Shown: positions 47,383 to 57,878 of the stretch, in pieces
How positions within the stretch are numbered: the first letter of the stretch is position 1
How the letters are laid out: every line of letters begins with the position of its first letter
Origin: Bacillota bacterium
GTDB lineage: Bacteria; Bacillota; UBA994; UBA5500
Direction of reading: 5' to 3'
Length of the DNA: 64,000 bases
Assembly: GCA_012735505.1 (NCBI GenBank)
Contig: JAAYHE010000021.1
Span: 1 to 64,000, forward strand
Notes under the pieces: model-generated
Told to the model about the DNA's origin: nothing
What the model saw: the letters and a program-made list of their open reading frames with translations, nothing else
Database searches by the model: none
Made by a program: the position numbers and the translations under genes

Positions 47383-48126
47383 GTGAAAGTCATAGCAGAC
47401 ATGCATACGCATAGCATCGTTAGTGGGCACGCCTACAGCACGCTGCAGGAAAATCTGCAGGCTGCAGCTGAGCGAGGCTTGCTTTATATGGCTACTACCG
47501 AGCACGGGCCAGCCATGCCCCATGCTCCACATCGATATTATTTTGGTAATCTGCGCGTGTTACCAGACGAGATCTATGGGGTCCGCCTCATCAAAGGCAT
47601 CGAAGCCAATGTTTTAAATGTCGATGGTGAGTTGGATCTGTCCGACCGCTATTTGAAAAAATTAGAGTATGTGGCTGTAGGCTTACATTCCGACTGTATA
47701 CAACCGGGCAGCCAAGAATCTAATACGCGTGCCCTCTTGGCAGCCATGCGTAACCCTAATGTGGATGCTATCGTGCATCCAGGCAACCCCAGATTCCCTA
47801 TTGATTTTTGCGCAGTGCTGGCAGCAGCGAGCGAACAAGGCATCTTGATAGAGATCAATAACTCCTCCTTGCTAGGCAGTCGGCGGGGAAGCGAAGAACG
47901 CTGTCGGGAAATCGCCGAGTTGGCTGCCAAAAATAAGATGACTGTGGTATTAGGCAGCGATGCCCATTGGTCGGGGCAGGTAGGCAAGTTGGATCTAGCT
48001 TTAAAGCTAGCGCTCGAGGCCGGTATTCAGCCTGAGAATATCATCAACTTAAGTGCTGCTAGTATGGAGGCATATTTGGCCAAGCGGCGTCAACGCAAGC
48101 AGGGAGGAGCGGTACCTATCCGCTGA
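47383..48126 (+). CDS. PHP domain hydrolase (YcdX-like)
   Basis: GTG 47383 after acaggaggt; 'VIADMHTHSIVSGHAYSTLQENLQAA', 'VVLGSDAHW'. Confidence 0.92.
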   Translation: MKVIADMHTHSIVSGHAYSTLQENLQAAAERGLLYMATTEHGPAMPHAPHRYYFGNLRVLPDEIYGVRLIKGIEANVLNVDGELDLSDRYLKKLEYVAVGLHSDCIQPGSQESNTRALLAAMRNPNVDAIVHPGNPRFPIDFCAVLAAASEQGILIEINNSSLLGSRRGSEERCREIAELAAKNKMTVVLGSDAHWSGQVGKLDLALKLALEAGIQPENIINLSAASMEAYLAKRRQRKQGGAVPIR

Positions 48127-48875
48127 TGGCTAACTGGTCCTTTTTCGCTGATTGGCATACCCACACTTGCTACAGTGATGGAAAGGGCAGTATTGCTGCC
48201 AATGCCCGAGCCGGCCAGGTGCGTTCGCTGCAGCAAGTAGCTATTACCGACCATGCTCCTGCGAGCCTGGGTGTGGGGCTAAAACAGCCGGAGGTCACTT
48301 TACAGCAGATGCGGACCGAAATAGAGGCCTGGAATAAAACCGAAGTAACACCCCAGCTGTTGCTAGGAGCGGAAACCAATATTATTAGCCAGCAAGGCGA
48401 TTTGGACTTGCCTAAGCGATTGCTGAAAGACTTGGATGTGGTAATCGCTAGCCTTCATCCACTAGTAAAACCCCTTACCCTGAAAGATGGCGTGAGTATG
48501 TTACTGCCTAACCTGGTGCAGCGCTATACCCCGCTCCGCTCTCGTAAGCTCCGCAATATCAATACTAAGGCCATGGTGGAGGCTGTTTATCGTTATCCTA
48601 TTGATTTTGTTGCCCACCCAGGGCTGTGGATTGATATTGATACCCTAGAGTTAGCCAATGCCTGTGTCCGGCGCGGTACTGCACTAGAAATAAATTGCCG
48701 TCATACCGACATTTTAGCAGGCTACGTGCAAGCAGCCATGCCTACTGGGGTTGATTTTGTTATAAGTAGCGATGCGCATGAGCCGAGCCTAGTGGGGGAC
48801 TTAGATGCGGGCCTCGAATTGGCCCGGCGGTTGCAGTTGCCTCTGGAGCGTATTCGCAACCTGATGAAGGGGTGA
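48126..48875 (+). CDS. PHP domain hydrolase (second, divergent)
   Basis: 'FFADWHTHTCYSDGKGSI', 'ITDHAPASLG', 'FVAHPGLW', 'VISSDAHEPS'. Confidence 0.92.
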   Translation: MANWSFFADWHTHTCYSDGKGSIAANARAGQVRSLQQVAITDHAPASLGVGLKQPEVTLQQMRTEIEAWNKTEVTPQLLLGAETNIISQQGDLDLPKRLLKDLDVVIASLHPLVKPLTLKDGVSMLLPNLVQRYTPLRSRKLRNINTKAMVEAVYRYPIDFVAHPGLWIDIDTLELANACVRRGTALEINCRHTDILAGYVQAAMPTGVDFVISSDAHEPSLVGDLDAGLELARRLQLPLERIRNLMKG

Positions 48876-48879
48876 GATC

Positions 48880-49752
48880 ATGAATGAACAGTTGCGTTTT
48901 GTTATTATCACCGGCATGTCGGGTGCCGGTAAAACTCAAGCCTTGCGACACTTTGAGGATTTAGGCTACTTTTGTATGGACAACTTGCCGCCAGCTTTAA
49001 TCCCTAAGTTTGCCGAATTATGTAGCCAGTCGGCTGGTAAGGTCAATAAAGTAGCCGTTGTCATGGATATCCGGGGTGGGGAATGGTTCGACAATTTCTC
49101 CGAAGCCTTGCTCTATCTGAAGTGTAATAATTACCGCTATGAAATACTTTTCCTCGAGGCCGACGAACAGACCTTGATTCGGCGCTACAAAGAAGTACGG
49201 CGGCAGCATCCCTTAGCCAGTGACGGTAACATATTGCAGGGGATTGCGGCCGAGCGCGACAAGCTACGCCAGTTGCGCGAGCGTGCAGATTGGATTATCG
49301 ATACAACGTCGCTCACACCGCACCAGCTGCGGGCTGAGCTACAGGTGCGTTTTGGTAGTGATAACGCTCGCGAGAACCTAGTAATTAGGGTGGTGTCTTT
49401 TGGTTTTAAACACGGATTGCCACTAGATGCCGACCTTGTTTTCGATGCGCGCTTCTTGCCCAATCCCCACTATATACCAGATCTACAACCTCATCCGGGG
49501 ACTACCCCCGAAGTGAGTGCTTATGTGCTGCAGTGGCCAGCAGCAAAAGAATTTCTTAAACGTTTGCTAGACTTAATCGAGTGGTTAATCCCGCTATATA
49601 TACAAGAGGGTAAGACTCATTTGGTGGTCGCTATTGGTTGTACAGGCGGCCGTCATCGTTCGGTGGTGATTGCAGAGCAGTTGGGTGCCAGCCTCCTAGA
49701 ACAACATAGGGTGCTGATTGAACACCGGGATGTTGCTATCGGAGGTAGATAG
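48880..49752 (+). CDS. rapZ: RNase adapter RapZ / YvcJ family P-loop protein
   Basis: 'ITGMSGAGKTQALRHFEDLGYFCMDNLPPALI', 'IGCTGGRHRSVVIAEQL'. Confidence 0.97.
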   Translation: MNEQLRFVIITGMSGAGKTQALRHFEDLGYFCMDNLPPALIPKFAELCSQSAGKVNKVAVVMDIRGGEWFDNFSEALLYLKCNNYRYEILFLEADEQTLIRRYKEVRRQHPLASDGNILQGIAAERDKLRQLRERADWIIDTTSLTPHQLRAELQVRFGSDNARENLVIRVVSFGFKHGLPLDADLVFDARFLPNPHYIPDLQPHPGTTPEVSAYVLQWPAAKEFLKRLLDLIEWLIPLYIQEGKTHLVVAIGCTGGRHRSVVIAEQLGASLLEQHRVLIEHRDVAIGGR

Positions 49753-49753
49753 G

Positions 49754-51103
49754 ATGTTGAAACAGGCACTAAAATGGTTATACCCTGGCATTGGTGTTAA
49801 ACGCTGGCTGGCCCTAACTCTGCTGGGGTTATTACTGGCTACTCTAGGGGGAGGGCTGTTATGGGGTTGGCAACTATTAAGCTTTATCGAAGGTCGTCTA
49901 CTGAGCGTCTTGTATATTTTAGCCGGCGAATCTTATCCGCGCGCCTTTAGCAGCGGTGTCTTATTCTTGATAGTGGGGCTCTTTTGTATCAGCTATGGCG
50001 TGTGGTCAGCTGTGCGGGCTGTGATCAAGGTTCTCTTGCCCCAACAAGAATCCCAATTGGTGGATATCTTATATGAACATAATTTATTGGCACGGGCACC
50101 GCGGCTAGTTGTTATCGGTGGCGGGACGGGGATGCCTGTCCTGCTGCGGGGGCTCAAAGAACTGACTAGTAATTTAACAGCCATAGTAACCGTCGCCGAC
50201 GACGGCGGTAGCTCTGGCCGCTTGCGGGGCGAGCTGGGTATTTTGCCCCCGGGGGACATTCGCAACTGTCTCACCGCTTTGGCCACGACCGAACCCCTGT
50301 TAGAGCAACTTTTTCAACATCGTTTTAATACCAGTTCTGGCCTAGATGGTCACTCTTTTGGCAACTTGTTTATTGCTGCTATGTCGGAAATAACTGGTGA
50401 TTTTGAAGCCGCGGTGAAAGAATCGAGCAAGGTGCTAGCCGTGCGTGGGCGGGTATTACCTGTCACTCTGGATAGTATCGTGCTTTGCGCTGAGCTGGAA
50501 GATGGCCGGCTTGTGTGCGGCGAAAGTAACATTACAGCAGCTCGTTCCAAAATAAAGCGGGTCTTTACCATACCGGAGGAAGCAACCCCGCTGCCCGAGG
50601 CTATAGCAGCCATCAAAGAAGCCGATACTATCGTCTTAGGTCCAGGCAGTCTTTACACCAGTGTAATTCCCAACCTGCTCATACCCGGGATTGCCGAAGC
50701 AATTGCCGAGTCGAGCGCTCGTAAAATATATGTGTGCAACATTATGACGCAGCCGGGAGAGACGACAGGCTACACCGCCTCTGATCATCTCAAGGCGATA
50801 CTAGATCATACCGCGCCCGGTTTGATAGACTGTGTACTCGTCAACACGGCCCCAGTTGATCCAGAATTGTTGGCACGCTACAAGGCAGAAGGGGCAGAAC
50901 CGGTGGTCATGGATACCGAGGCTTTAAATGAACTAGGTGTCAGTGTGGCGGTGGGAGATCTTATTTCGCAAGAAGATGTTGTACGGCACGACTCGCAGCG
51001 CCTGGCGAGAGCCGTATTCCGTTTGGCCTTGCGCTCGACCCTACGCCAAGGAGGCTGGAAATTCCGGAGGCGTTTGATTCGCATGAAGGAGATTGAGCTG
51101 TGA
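49754..51103 (+). CDS. yvcK: YvcK family protein (gluconeogenesis/morphogenesis factor)
   Basis: 'VVIGGGTGMPVLLRGLKELTSNLTAIVTVADDGGSSGRLRGELGILPPGDIRNCLTAL'. Confidence 0.96.
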   Translation: MLKQALKWLYPGIGVKRWLALTLLGLLLATLGGGLLWGWQLLSFIEGRLLSVLYILAGESYPRAFSSGVLFLIVGLFCISYGVWSAVRAVIKVLLPQQESQLVDILYEHNLLARAPRLVVIGGGTGMPVLLRGLKELTSNLTAIVTVADDGGSSGRLRGELGILPPGDIRNCLTALATTEPLLEQLFQHRFNTSSGLDGHSFGNLFIAAMSEITGDFEAAVKESSKVLAVRGRVLPVTLDSIVLCAELEDGRLVCGESNITAARSKIKRVFTIPEEATPLPEAIAAIKEADTIVLGPGSLYTSVIPNLLIPGIAEAIAESSARKIYVCNIMTQPGETTGYTASDHLKAILDHTAPGLIDCVLVNTAPVDPELLARYKAEGAEPVVMDTEALNELGVSVAVGDLISQEDVVRHDSQRLARAVFRLALRSTLRQGGWKFRRRLIRMKEIEL

Positions 51104-51146
51104 GCAAACTGCTACCGGTGGCTATCGGAATTTACATATGAAAAAT

Positions 51147-51180
51147 AGGGCTGCCTCAGTACGAGGCAGCCCTTATATTT
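51147..51180. terminator. Terminator between yvcK and convergent M42 peptidase
   Basis: agggctgcctc-agtac-gaggcagccct then tatatttt. Confidence 0.85.
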
Positions 51181-51254
51181 TGCGTACAATGCGTACCGCT
51201 GCAATTTGCAAACGCGAGTCGTGATCGCAGCCGGCTGGCTGCGCCTGGCAACAG

Positions 51255-52307
51255 CTAGTTTTCTGGTGTGTCCAGATAAGCTATGAGCAGGCGGCCAGTA
51301 GCCAACAGCGCTTCTTGGTGAGTGCGCTCGTGGGCATGGGATGCGTCGACCCCGGGGCCGATGAGGCCGGTGCGAATGTCGTTGCCAGCACGCAGGGCTG
51401 GGCCAGCGTCGGAGCCATAGAAGGGGAAGATGTCTACCGCATAAGGAATATTATTTTCTTCTGCTAGACGCACGAGGCGGCGGCGGATGCCCAAATCATA
51501 GGGGCCGCCACTGTCTTTGGCGCAGATGGAGACGGAGAATTCATTTCCTTCCAGACCCGCACCCACACAGCCCATATCGACGGCGATAAACTCGGTTGTC
51601 TTTTCTGGCGTGCCATAGGACGCGCCGTGGCCTACTTCTTCGAAGTTAGTGATAAAGAAGTGGGTGGTAGCAGCTGGCTGTAGATTGTTATCGCGATAAT
51701 ACTTGGCGACACCTAGCATGACTGCTACGCTAGCCTTATCATCGAGATGGCGCGACTTGATGAAACCGCTAGGAGTAACCTCGGTGCGAGGATCAAAGTA
51801 GATGAAGTCGCCTACGCTGATACCAAGGTTCTTAGTTTCTTCTTTGTTTTTTACTTTCTCATCAATGCGAATTTCCATGTTGGCTGGTACTCGGTCAAGC
51901 TTATGTGCTTCTTGTCCGTAGACGTGGGTGCTGGCTTTGGTGGTAAGCACAGTGCCCGTATAGGTCCTACCACAAGCGGTAGAGATGCGAACGTGCTCGC
52001 CTTCCACCGAATGCATCATATAGCCACCGAGGTTAGTGAACTTCAGACGACCATTGCTTTTGATTTCACTTACCATGGCGCCTAGAGTATCTACGTGCCC
52101 AGATAGTACCCGGTGGCGCTCGTCGTCTTTACCAGGCAAAGTAGCAATGAGCGCACCCTTATTGGTCATCCGGCAAGATAGCCCTAGGTTTTCAAACTGC
52201 TCCTGCAGGTACTGCATGATTTCTCTGGTGTCGCCTGTCGGGCTCGGAGTATTGCATAGCTTAACCAATTGGTCGATGATATAGGGCATATCCAACACTT
52301 TTCCCAT
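51255..52307 (-). CDS. M42 family metallopeptidase
   Basis: 'VLSGHVDTLGAMVSEIKSNGRLKF', 'RHLDDKASVAVMLGVAK', 'NFEEVGHGAS'; start at 52307 after aaaaaggaggttat. Confidence 0.95.
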   Translation of the reverse strand: MGKVLDMPYIIDQLVKLCNTPSPTGDTREIMQYLQEQFENLGLSCRMTNKGALIATLPGKDDERHRVLSGHVDTLGAMVSEIKSNGRLKFTNLGGYMMHSVEGEHVRISTACGRTYTGTVLTTKASTHVYGQEAHKLDRVPANMEIRIDEKVKNKEETKNLGISVGDFIYFDPRTEVTPSGFIKSRHLDDKASVAVMLGVAKYYRDNNLQPAATTHFFITNFEEVGHGASYGTPEKTTEFIAVDMGCVGAGLEGNEFSVSICAKDSGGPYDLGIRRRLVRLAEENNIPYAVDIFPFYGSDAGPALRAGNDIRTGLIGPGVDASHAHERTHQEALLATGRLLIAYLDTPEN

Positions 52308-52343
52308 TCGATAACCTCCTTTTTCTCTTTCTCGCAATCTATT

Positions 52344-53135
52344 TCAACGCCGCTTCAGTATTTCCTGCACCAAAGAAGCAATGGGTTCTTCTGGGTCCAG
52401 GGTAAACGGAGCATGGGCGGCTTTTTTGACAAGCGGGTCGCTAAGGGGTGATGCCAAACCCCAACGGGCGCGTTGAAGCATACCGAGGTCGGCTGTCCCA
52501 TCGCCACAGGCGGCCGCTCCTTGCCAACTGAGACCGAGATGAGGCAACAGCCAATCGAGGGCACGGGCCTTATCTATCCCGGCCTGGGCTATAAATAGCC
52601 AGGTCTTCCCTTGTTCCTGCCAACGGCCCATAGCTACTTGGCTGGCCAATTGGCTGGCTAAGATGGCTTGCTCCATGGTATTGACGGCTGCCTCGCCAAC
52701 GACTACCATTTCTAAAACAGATTTCCCGGCTAAAGCCTGCGCTAAATCGGATTTAACCACCCAATCTTTTCTGAGGGGTTGTTCTGGCATCTGGTTAAAC
52801 CAAACTTCATGATCTACGTAGGCACTGATACGAACATTATGTTCAGCAGCTAGTTTCGCCAGCTCGCGACCAATAACAGGACCTAGCGGCCAGGTTTTTA
52901 TTGGTTTCTCTTGGGCAAAGTCGTATACCATGGCGCCTGCATGACAAACGGCCGGGGTAGATAGGCACAATTGCCGATATATGGGTGCAGTGGAGCGGTA
53001 GCCGCGGGCTGTTGCCAAAATTACCTGTAAGTCATTAGCTTGCGCCTCAGCTATGGCAGCTTCGGTAGCTTGCGTCAGTTGACCTTGGGCGTTAAGAAGC
53101 GTATCATCAATATCTAGTATTAGGGCCTTGATCAC
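52344..53135 (-). CDS. HAD-IIB family hydrolase
   Basis: 'IKALILDIDDTLLNAQGQLT', 'AACGDGTADLGMLQRARWGLAS'; GTG start after aggaggtgat. Confidence 0.9.
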   Translation of the reverse strand: MIKALILDIDDTLLNAQGQLTQATEAAIAEAQANDLQVILATARGYRSTAPIYRQLCLSTPAVCHAGAMVYDFAQEKPIKTWPLGPVIGRELAKLAAEHNVRISAYVDHEVWFNQMPEQPLRKDWVVKSDLAQALAGKSVLEMVVVGEAAVNTMEQAILASQLASQVAMGRWQEQGKTWLFIAQAGIDKARALDWLLPHLGLSWQGAAACGDGTADLGMLQRARWGLASPLSDPLVKKAAHAPFTLDPEEPIASLVQEILKRR

Positions 53136-53261
53136 AGGTTTATCACCTCCTGCATATTTAGCCTTTACAGAGCCACGACTAATAAACCTCAATTCTCCGG
53201 TGGAGATCAGCAGGAAAAAGGTCTACGTCTGTGGAAAATACCTAATACATTCTAGCTACTA

Positions 53262-53320
53262 GAACGCGTAAGCATTGCGGGCAAATGCAGTGATGGTTGC
53301 GAAGCAACTATCAGCTTGTA
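53262..53320. repeat. Dispersed repeat family A, copy 3
   Basis: GAACGCGTAAGCATTGCGGGCAAATGCAGTGATGGTTGCGAAGCAACTATCAGCTTGTA. Confidence 0.8.
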
Positions 53321-53340
53321 CTACTAGCAACTACCTACTA

Positions 53341-53363
53341 GCAACGCATCAGCGTTGCGAGGG
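53341..53363. repeat. Repeat family A, half-copy
   Basis: GCAACGCATCAGCGTTGCGAGGG, first palindrome only. Confidence 0.65.
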
Positions 53364-53444
53364 AGGCGACTGTCTACCTCAAGGTTACTGCCTTGGGGTT
53401 TTCCGTTTCTATAAATGCCTGGCACGAGTGAAGGGGATGAAAAC

Positions 53445-54164
53445 TTGATCGAAGTTAAGCGTTTATGCAAAAGTTTTGGCCCGCTCAAAGCCGTGGATGA
53501 CATCAGTTTTAGTTGTCAACCGGGTGAAGTATTCGGCCTATTGGGTGAAAACGGCGCCGGCAAAACTACCACCTTGCGTATGTTGGCGACTATTTTGCGC
53601 CCTACTTCCGGCACCGCTATAGTTGCTGGGCACGATCTAGTGCAGTCGCCCCATATGGTGCGGCGGCAGATTGGCGTTTTATCTACCGAGCCCGGACTGT
53701 ACGATCGGCTGACGGTCCGTGAGATGTTGCGCTACTATGGCGAGTTACACGATATGCCGTTGCCCGAGATTAGCCGGCGTAGTGAAGAGTTGATAGAAAT
53801 GTTAGATATGAAGGCTTACGCAGACCGCCGGACCGGCAAGCTATCGCGAGGTATGAAGCAGAAAGCTGCTATTGCTCGGGCCCTATTGCATGACCCGCCT
53901 GTTTTGTTGCTGGACGAGCCGACGACAGGTCTGGATGTTGTCAGCGCTCGTACTGTGGTCAACTTTATTCAACAGCTACGGGCTAGTGGAAAGTGCATTG
54001 TGTTCTCTAGCCACATCATGGGCGAAGTTGAAAAAGTTTGCGACCGGGTCGGCATCGTGCATCGGGGGCGGCTAGTCGCTTGCGGCACCTTAGACGAGGT
54101 TACAGAAACCGGTCAAGGTGAATTAGAGGATATTTTTGTCCGACTGGTAGGTGCTCAAGAATGA
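53445..54164 (+). CDS. ABC transporter ATP-binding protein (NatA-like)
   Basis: '[26 protein letters not shown]', '[32 protein letters not shown]'. Confidence 0.93.
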   Translation: MIEVKRLCKSFGPLKAVDDISFSCQPGEVFGLLGENGAGKTTTLRMLATILRPTSGTAIVAGHDLVQSPHMVRRQIGVLSTEPGLYDRLTVREMLRYYGELHDMPLPEISRRSEELIEMLDMKAYADRRTGKLSRGMKQKAAIARALLHDPPVLLLDEPTTGLDVVSARTVVNFIQQLRASGKCIVFSSHIMGEVEKVCDRVGIVHRGRLVACGTLDEVTETGQGELEDIFVRLVGAQE

Positions 54165-55363
54165 ATTGGCGACATATAAAGCTTGTTTTCCGGAAAGAGA
54201 TGCTAGATACGCTGCGGGACAAACGTACCCTCTTGGGGCTAGTTATCCTGCCGGTACTGTTGATGCCCATCTTGATCCTAGGCATGCCCGCCTTGATGCA
54301 AAGCCGTATGGACAAGGCGGGAGAAGAATTGACGGTTCTGGCCGTAGTAGGTGCCGAGCGCGGGCCCGAATTGGTCAGCTGGCTAGAAGCGACTGGTAGT
54401 TTTACCATTAAGGATAGCGAACAAGCTGAGCAAGACCTGGCGGATGGGCATGTGGATGCAGTGCTAATTATCCCTGAGAACTGGCACACGGCTCTACAGC
54501 TAGAGGAGACGACAGTGTTACAAGTGCAGTATGATGCTGCCAGGGAAAAATCTGGGCTGGCGGCAGGGAAGCTGCAAAGTGCCCTTGACCTTTTTGCCAC
54601 CAGTATAATAAAAGAACGGTTGGCTGCGCGAGGTTTTGACACTAATTTTCTGACCCCTTTTCATAGGCAGCTAGAAAATATCGCACCCGAGGAAAAGATG
54701 GGAAGCACTATTTTGTCTTTTATGTTGCCCATGATAATCGGTATTTGGGCTGCTTTAGGGGGCATGTATACAGCTATCGACGTAGCGGCAGGGGAAAAGG
54801 AACGAGGTACCCTAGAACCCCTGTTGGCTACCCCACCTAAACGTAGCAGCTTGGTGATGGGCAAATACCTGGCAGTGGTGGTCACTTCCATGTTTTCAGC
54901 GACCCTATCTTTGGCTAGCCTGATTTTATCTATGGCGGTTGCACCCCAAGCCTTAGCCTCCATGGGCGCCAGTTCTGATATAGTTTTTGTTTTGCCCCCG
55001 GCTACTTTAGCCGCCTTCCTCTTAGCTTCGCTACTGCTGGCAGGCCTGTTTAGCGCTATTTCGATAGTGCTCAGCGTTTTTGCCCGCAGTTTTAAGGAGG
55101 CACAAGTTTATCTTTCGCCTTTATCTTTCCTGTTGGTCATTCCGGCTTTTCTCACGCAATTCATTACTCCAGCAGAGGCCCCCTTTGTGCTGCACTTGCT
55201 GCCTATTGCCAATAACTTGCTGATGATGAAAGGGGCTTTGCTGGGTGGCCTGACGACGCCGGTTTTATTAGTTTCTGTGGGGAGCTCGTTGCTTTACATA
55301 GCTATAGGAATCGTTTTAACGATTCAGCTATTTAGCAAGGAACAGGTGCTTTTCCGCACCTAA
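54161..55363 (+). CDS. ABC-2 permease (NatB-like)
   Basis: '[30 protein letters not shown]', '[33 protein letters not shown]'. Confidence 0.93.
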   Translation: MNWRHIKLVFRKEMLDTLRDKRTLLGLVILPVLLMPILILGMPALMQSRMDKAGEELTVLAVVGAERGPELVSWLEATGSFTIKDSEQAEQDLADGHVDAVLIIPENWHTALQLEETTVLQVQYDAAREKSGLAAGKLQSALDLFATSIIKERLAARGFDTNFLTPFHRQLENIAPEEKMGSTILSFMLPMIIGIWAALGGMYTAIDVAAGEKERGTLEPLLATPPKRSSLVMGKYLAVVVTSMFSATLSLASLILSMAVAPQALASMGASSDIVFVLPPATLAAFLLASLLLAGLFSAISIVLSVFARSFKEAQVYLSPLSFLLVIPAFLTQFITPAEAPFVLHLLPIANNLLMMKGALLGGLTTPVLLVSVGSSLLYIAIGIVLTIQLFSKEQVLFRT

Positions 55364-55383
55364 GTTTTGAATGGATCTGGTGT

Positions 55384-57657
55384 GTGGGCCATGACACTAT
55401 AAGGTGGGAGGTACTGAGTGAAGTGGATCTTACAGCTAACGCGCGTACCGTCTTAGAAAGACGGTATCTGAGAAAGGAAAATGGTCAGGTCATAGAGACT
55501 CCCGAGGATATGTTTTGGCGTGTAGCTAAAAATATCGCCGCTGTTGAGGTGACCCATTATGGACAAAGCGACAGTTATGCCGAGGAGTTGGCCCAACAGT
55601 TTTACGAAATGATGACTAATCTCGAATTTTTACCTAATTCACCGACACTGATGAACGCCGGTCGGGAATTACAGCAGCTGGCGGCCTGTTTTGTCTTGCC
55701 GATTGAAGACAGTATGGAAAGTATATTTGAAACCCTAAAAAACGCTGCCCTCATCCATAAGAGTGGCGGTGGCACAGGCTTTTCGTTCTCTAATTTACGT
55801 CCCAAGAACGATATGGTGAAGTCAACAGGGGGCGTAGCCAGTGGACCTCTATCTTTTCTCCGAGTGTATAATGAAGCGACCGATGCCGTAAAACAGGGGG
55901 GCGCCCGGCGGGGAGCGAACATGGGGATTTTGCGGGTGGACCATCCTGACATTATGGAGTTTATTACGGCTAAAGAAGATCCTAACCAACTGACTAATTT
56001 TAACCTGTCGGTCGGCATTACCGAAGATTTTATGCAGGCAGTGCAGGCAGACGCCGAATATGATTTAATCAATCCCCGAGATGGGAGTGTAGTCGGCCGC
56101 CAGTCGGCGCGAGCCGTATTCGATAAGATAGTAGAAATGGCTTGGAAAAACGGAGAGCCTGGTATCATTTTCTTAGATCGTCTCAATCGCGACAATCCGA
56201 CTCCCCAGCTGGGTGAAATCGAGAGCACTAACCCCTGTGGAGAACAACCCCTCTTGCCTTACGAAGCTTGTAACTTAGGATCGATAAATTTAGCCCGCAT
56301 GGTAGAACAGCAGCCGGAACCCCGGGTGGATTATGATAAGCTGAAGCGGTTGGTGCACCTAGCAGTCCATTTTCTAGACAACGTAATCGATGCCAATCGT
56401 TATCCCTTGCCGCGAATTGAAAAGATGGCTACTGAAAACCGCAAGATCGGTCTCGGCGTAATGGGCTTTGCTGACTTATTGATCCAGTTGGGTGTTCCTT
56501 ATAACTCTGAGGTAGCTGTTGAATTGGCCGAAGAGATAATGGGTTTCATCGACCGGGAAGCTAAAGCAGCCTCGGCTGCCCTAGCCGAAACGCGAGGTGT
56601 TTTTGCCAATTTCTCGGGGTCTATCTACGATTATCCTGGCGGTCCGCGTTTGCGGAATGCTACAGTAACCACTATTGCGCCTACCGGCAGTATCAGCATC
56701 ATTGCCGGCGTATCTAGTGGCATAGAGCCCCTATTTGCAGTTTGCTTCCAACGCCATATTCTAGATGACGATCGTCTATTTGAAGTTCACCCATTGTTTG
56801 AGCGGATAGCTAAAGCCGGAGGCTTTTACAGCGATGATTTAATCCGCCGTGTAGCTGAGGCAGGCACTATCCAGGACATAGAGGAAATACCTGACGATAT
56901 CAAGAAGGTTTTCGTGGTAGCTCACGATATTGCACCCGAATGGCATGTGCGCATACAGGCTGCTTTCCAGCGCCATACCGATAATGCAGTGTCCAAAACG
57001 GTTAATCTCCCAAATCATGCTACGCAAGCCGATGTGGCCAAGGTTTTCCTTTTGGCCTATGACTTGGGTTGTAAAGGTGTGACTATTTATCGAGATGGAA
57101 GCCGCCAATTCCAGGTTTTATCGACACCTAGTGCCGCTAACGAGGTTAGCGCTACCAGCTCGCAGGTAGCAGCAGCGGAGGAAACCCCTTCCGCTAAGGT
57201 GAAGCCACGCGTCAGGCCCGATGAAACCCATGGAATCACCAAGAAGTATAAGATTGGTGGTTGCGGCAAGCTATATGTTACCGTCAATTCCGACGAGTAC
57301 GGCCTGTGCGAGGTCTTTACTAATACCGGCGAAGAAGGTTGTTCTTCCTTATCGGATGCCGTTAGTCGTTTGATCAGTCTAGCACTCCGTAGTGGTGTAG
57401 AAGTATCAGCTATATTAGATCAGATTAAAGGTATTCGCTGTGTAGCCTGTATTGTCGACCCAGAAACTTGGGTTCTTAGCTGCCCCGATGCTATCGGCAA
57501 GACCATCGAAAAATATGTGAATGGTACCGTAAAATTTGATTTAAACGTTGCCCGGGGCCCCAATGCGCTCTTGTTATGTCCAGAATGTGGCGGCTTGCTC
57601 GTGCCGCAAGATGGCTGCGCTACTTGTGCAAACTGTGGTTTCTCTCGCTGTGGCTAA
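55384..57657 (+). CDS. nrdJ: Adenosylcobalamin-dependent (class II) ribonucleoside-diphosphate reductase
   Basis: '[55 protein letters not shown]', '[24 protein letters not shown]', TSCPD-like and zinc-ribbon C-terminus; true start may be slightly downstream of 55384. Confidence 0.96.
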   Translation: MGHDTIRWEVLSEVDLTANARTVLERRYLRKENGQVIETPEDMFWRVAKNIAAVEVTHYGQSDSYAEELAQQFYEMMTNLEFLPNSPTLMNAGRELQQLAACFVLPIEDSMESIFETLKNAALIHKSGGGTGFSFSNLRPKNDMVKSTGGVASGPLSFLRVYNEATDAVKQGGARRGANMGILRVDHPDIMEFITAKEDPNQLTNFNLSVGITEDFMQAVQADAEYDLINPRDGSVVGRQSARAVFDKIVEMAWKNGEPGIIFLDRLNRDNPTPQLGEIESTNPCGEQPLLPYEACNLGSINLARMVEQQPEPRVDYDKLKRLVHLAVHFLDNVIDANRYPLPRIEKMATENRKIGLGVMGFADLLIQLGVPYNSEVAVELAEEIMGFIDREAKAASAALAETRGVFANFSGSIYDYPGGPRLRNATVTTIAPTGSISIIAGVSSGIEPLFAVCFQRHILDDDRLFEVHPLFERIAKAGGFYSDDLIRRVAEAGTIQDIEEIPDDIKKVFVVAHDIAPEWHVRIQAAFQRHTDNAVSKTVNLPNHATQADVAKVFLLAYDLGCKGVTIYRDGSRQFQVLSTPSAANEVSATSSQVAAAEETPSAKVKPRVRPDETHGITKKYKIGGCGKLYVTVNSDEYGLCEVFTNTGEEGCSSLSDAVSRLISLALRSGVEVSAILDQIKGIRCVACIVDPETWVLSCPDAIGKTIEKYVNGTVKFDLNVARGPNALLLCPECGGLLVPQDGCATCANCGFSRCG

Positions 57658-57688
57658 TTATTACTAGAAAAAGTCTATGAGGAGCTTA

Positions 57689-57716
57689 GAAGCTGCCCTT
57701 GCCGGCAGCTTCTATT
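57689..57716 (+). terminator. Terminator after nrdJ
   Basis: agaagctgcc-cttgcc-ggcagcttct then attctatt. Confidence 0.75.
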
Positions 57717-57878
57717 CTATTGTGCCCAGATAATACATGTCCGGCTATGAATGGGGAGATATTAGAAGCGAGAGGCGTTGTGACAGCAGGGAACTGGATA
57801 GTAGGACACGTGTCATTTTTCACAGCAATATTGCCTGTCCTCGTGTCCAGAACGCCAACTATTCACGGAGGTGTAAAC

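Noticed and set aside
55602-56228. 208-aa antisense ORF inside class II RNR gene
   Set aside because: Long only because of coding-strand codon bias in nrdJ; no RBS or family resemblance
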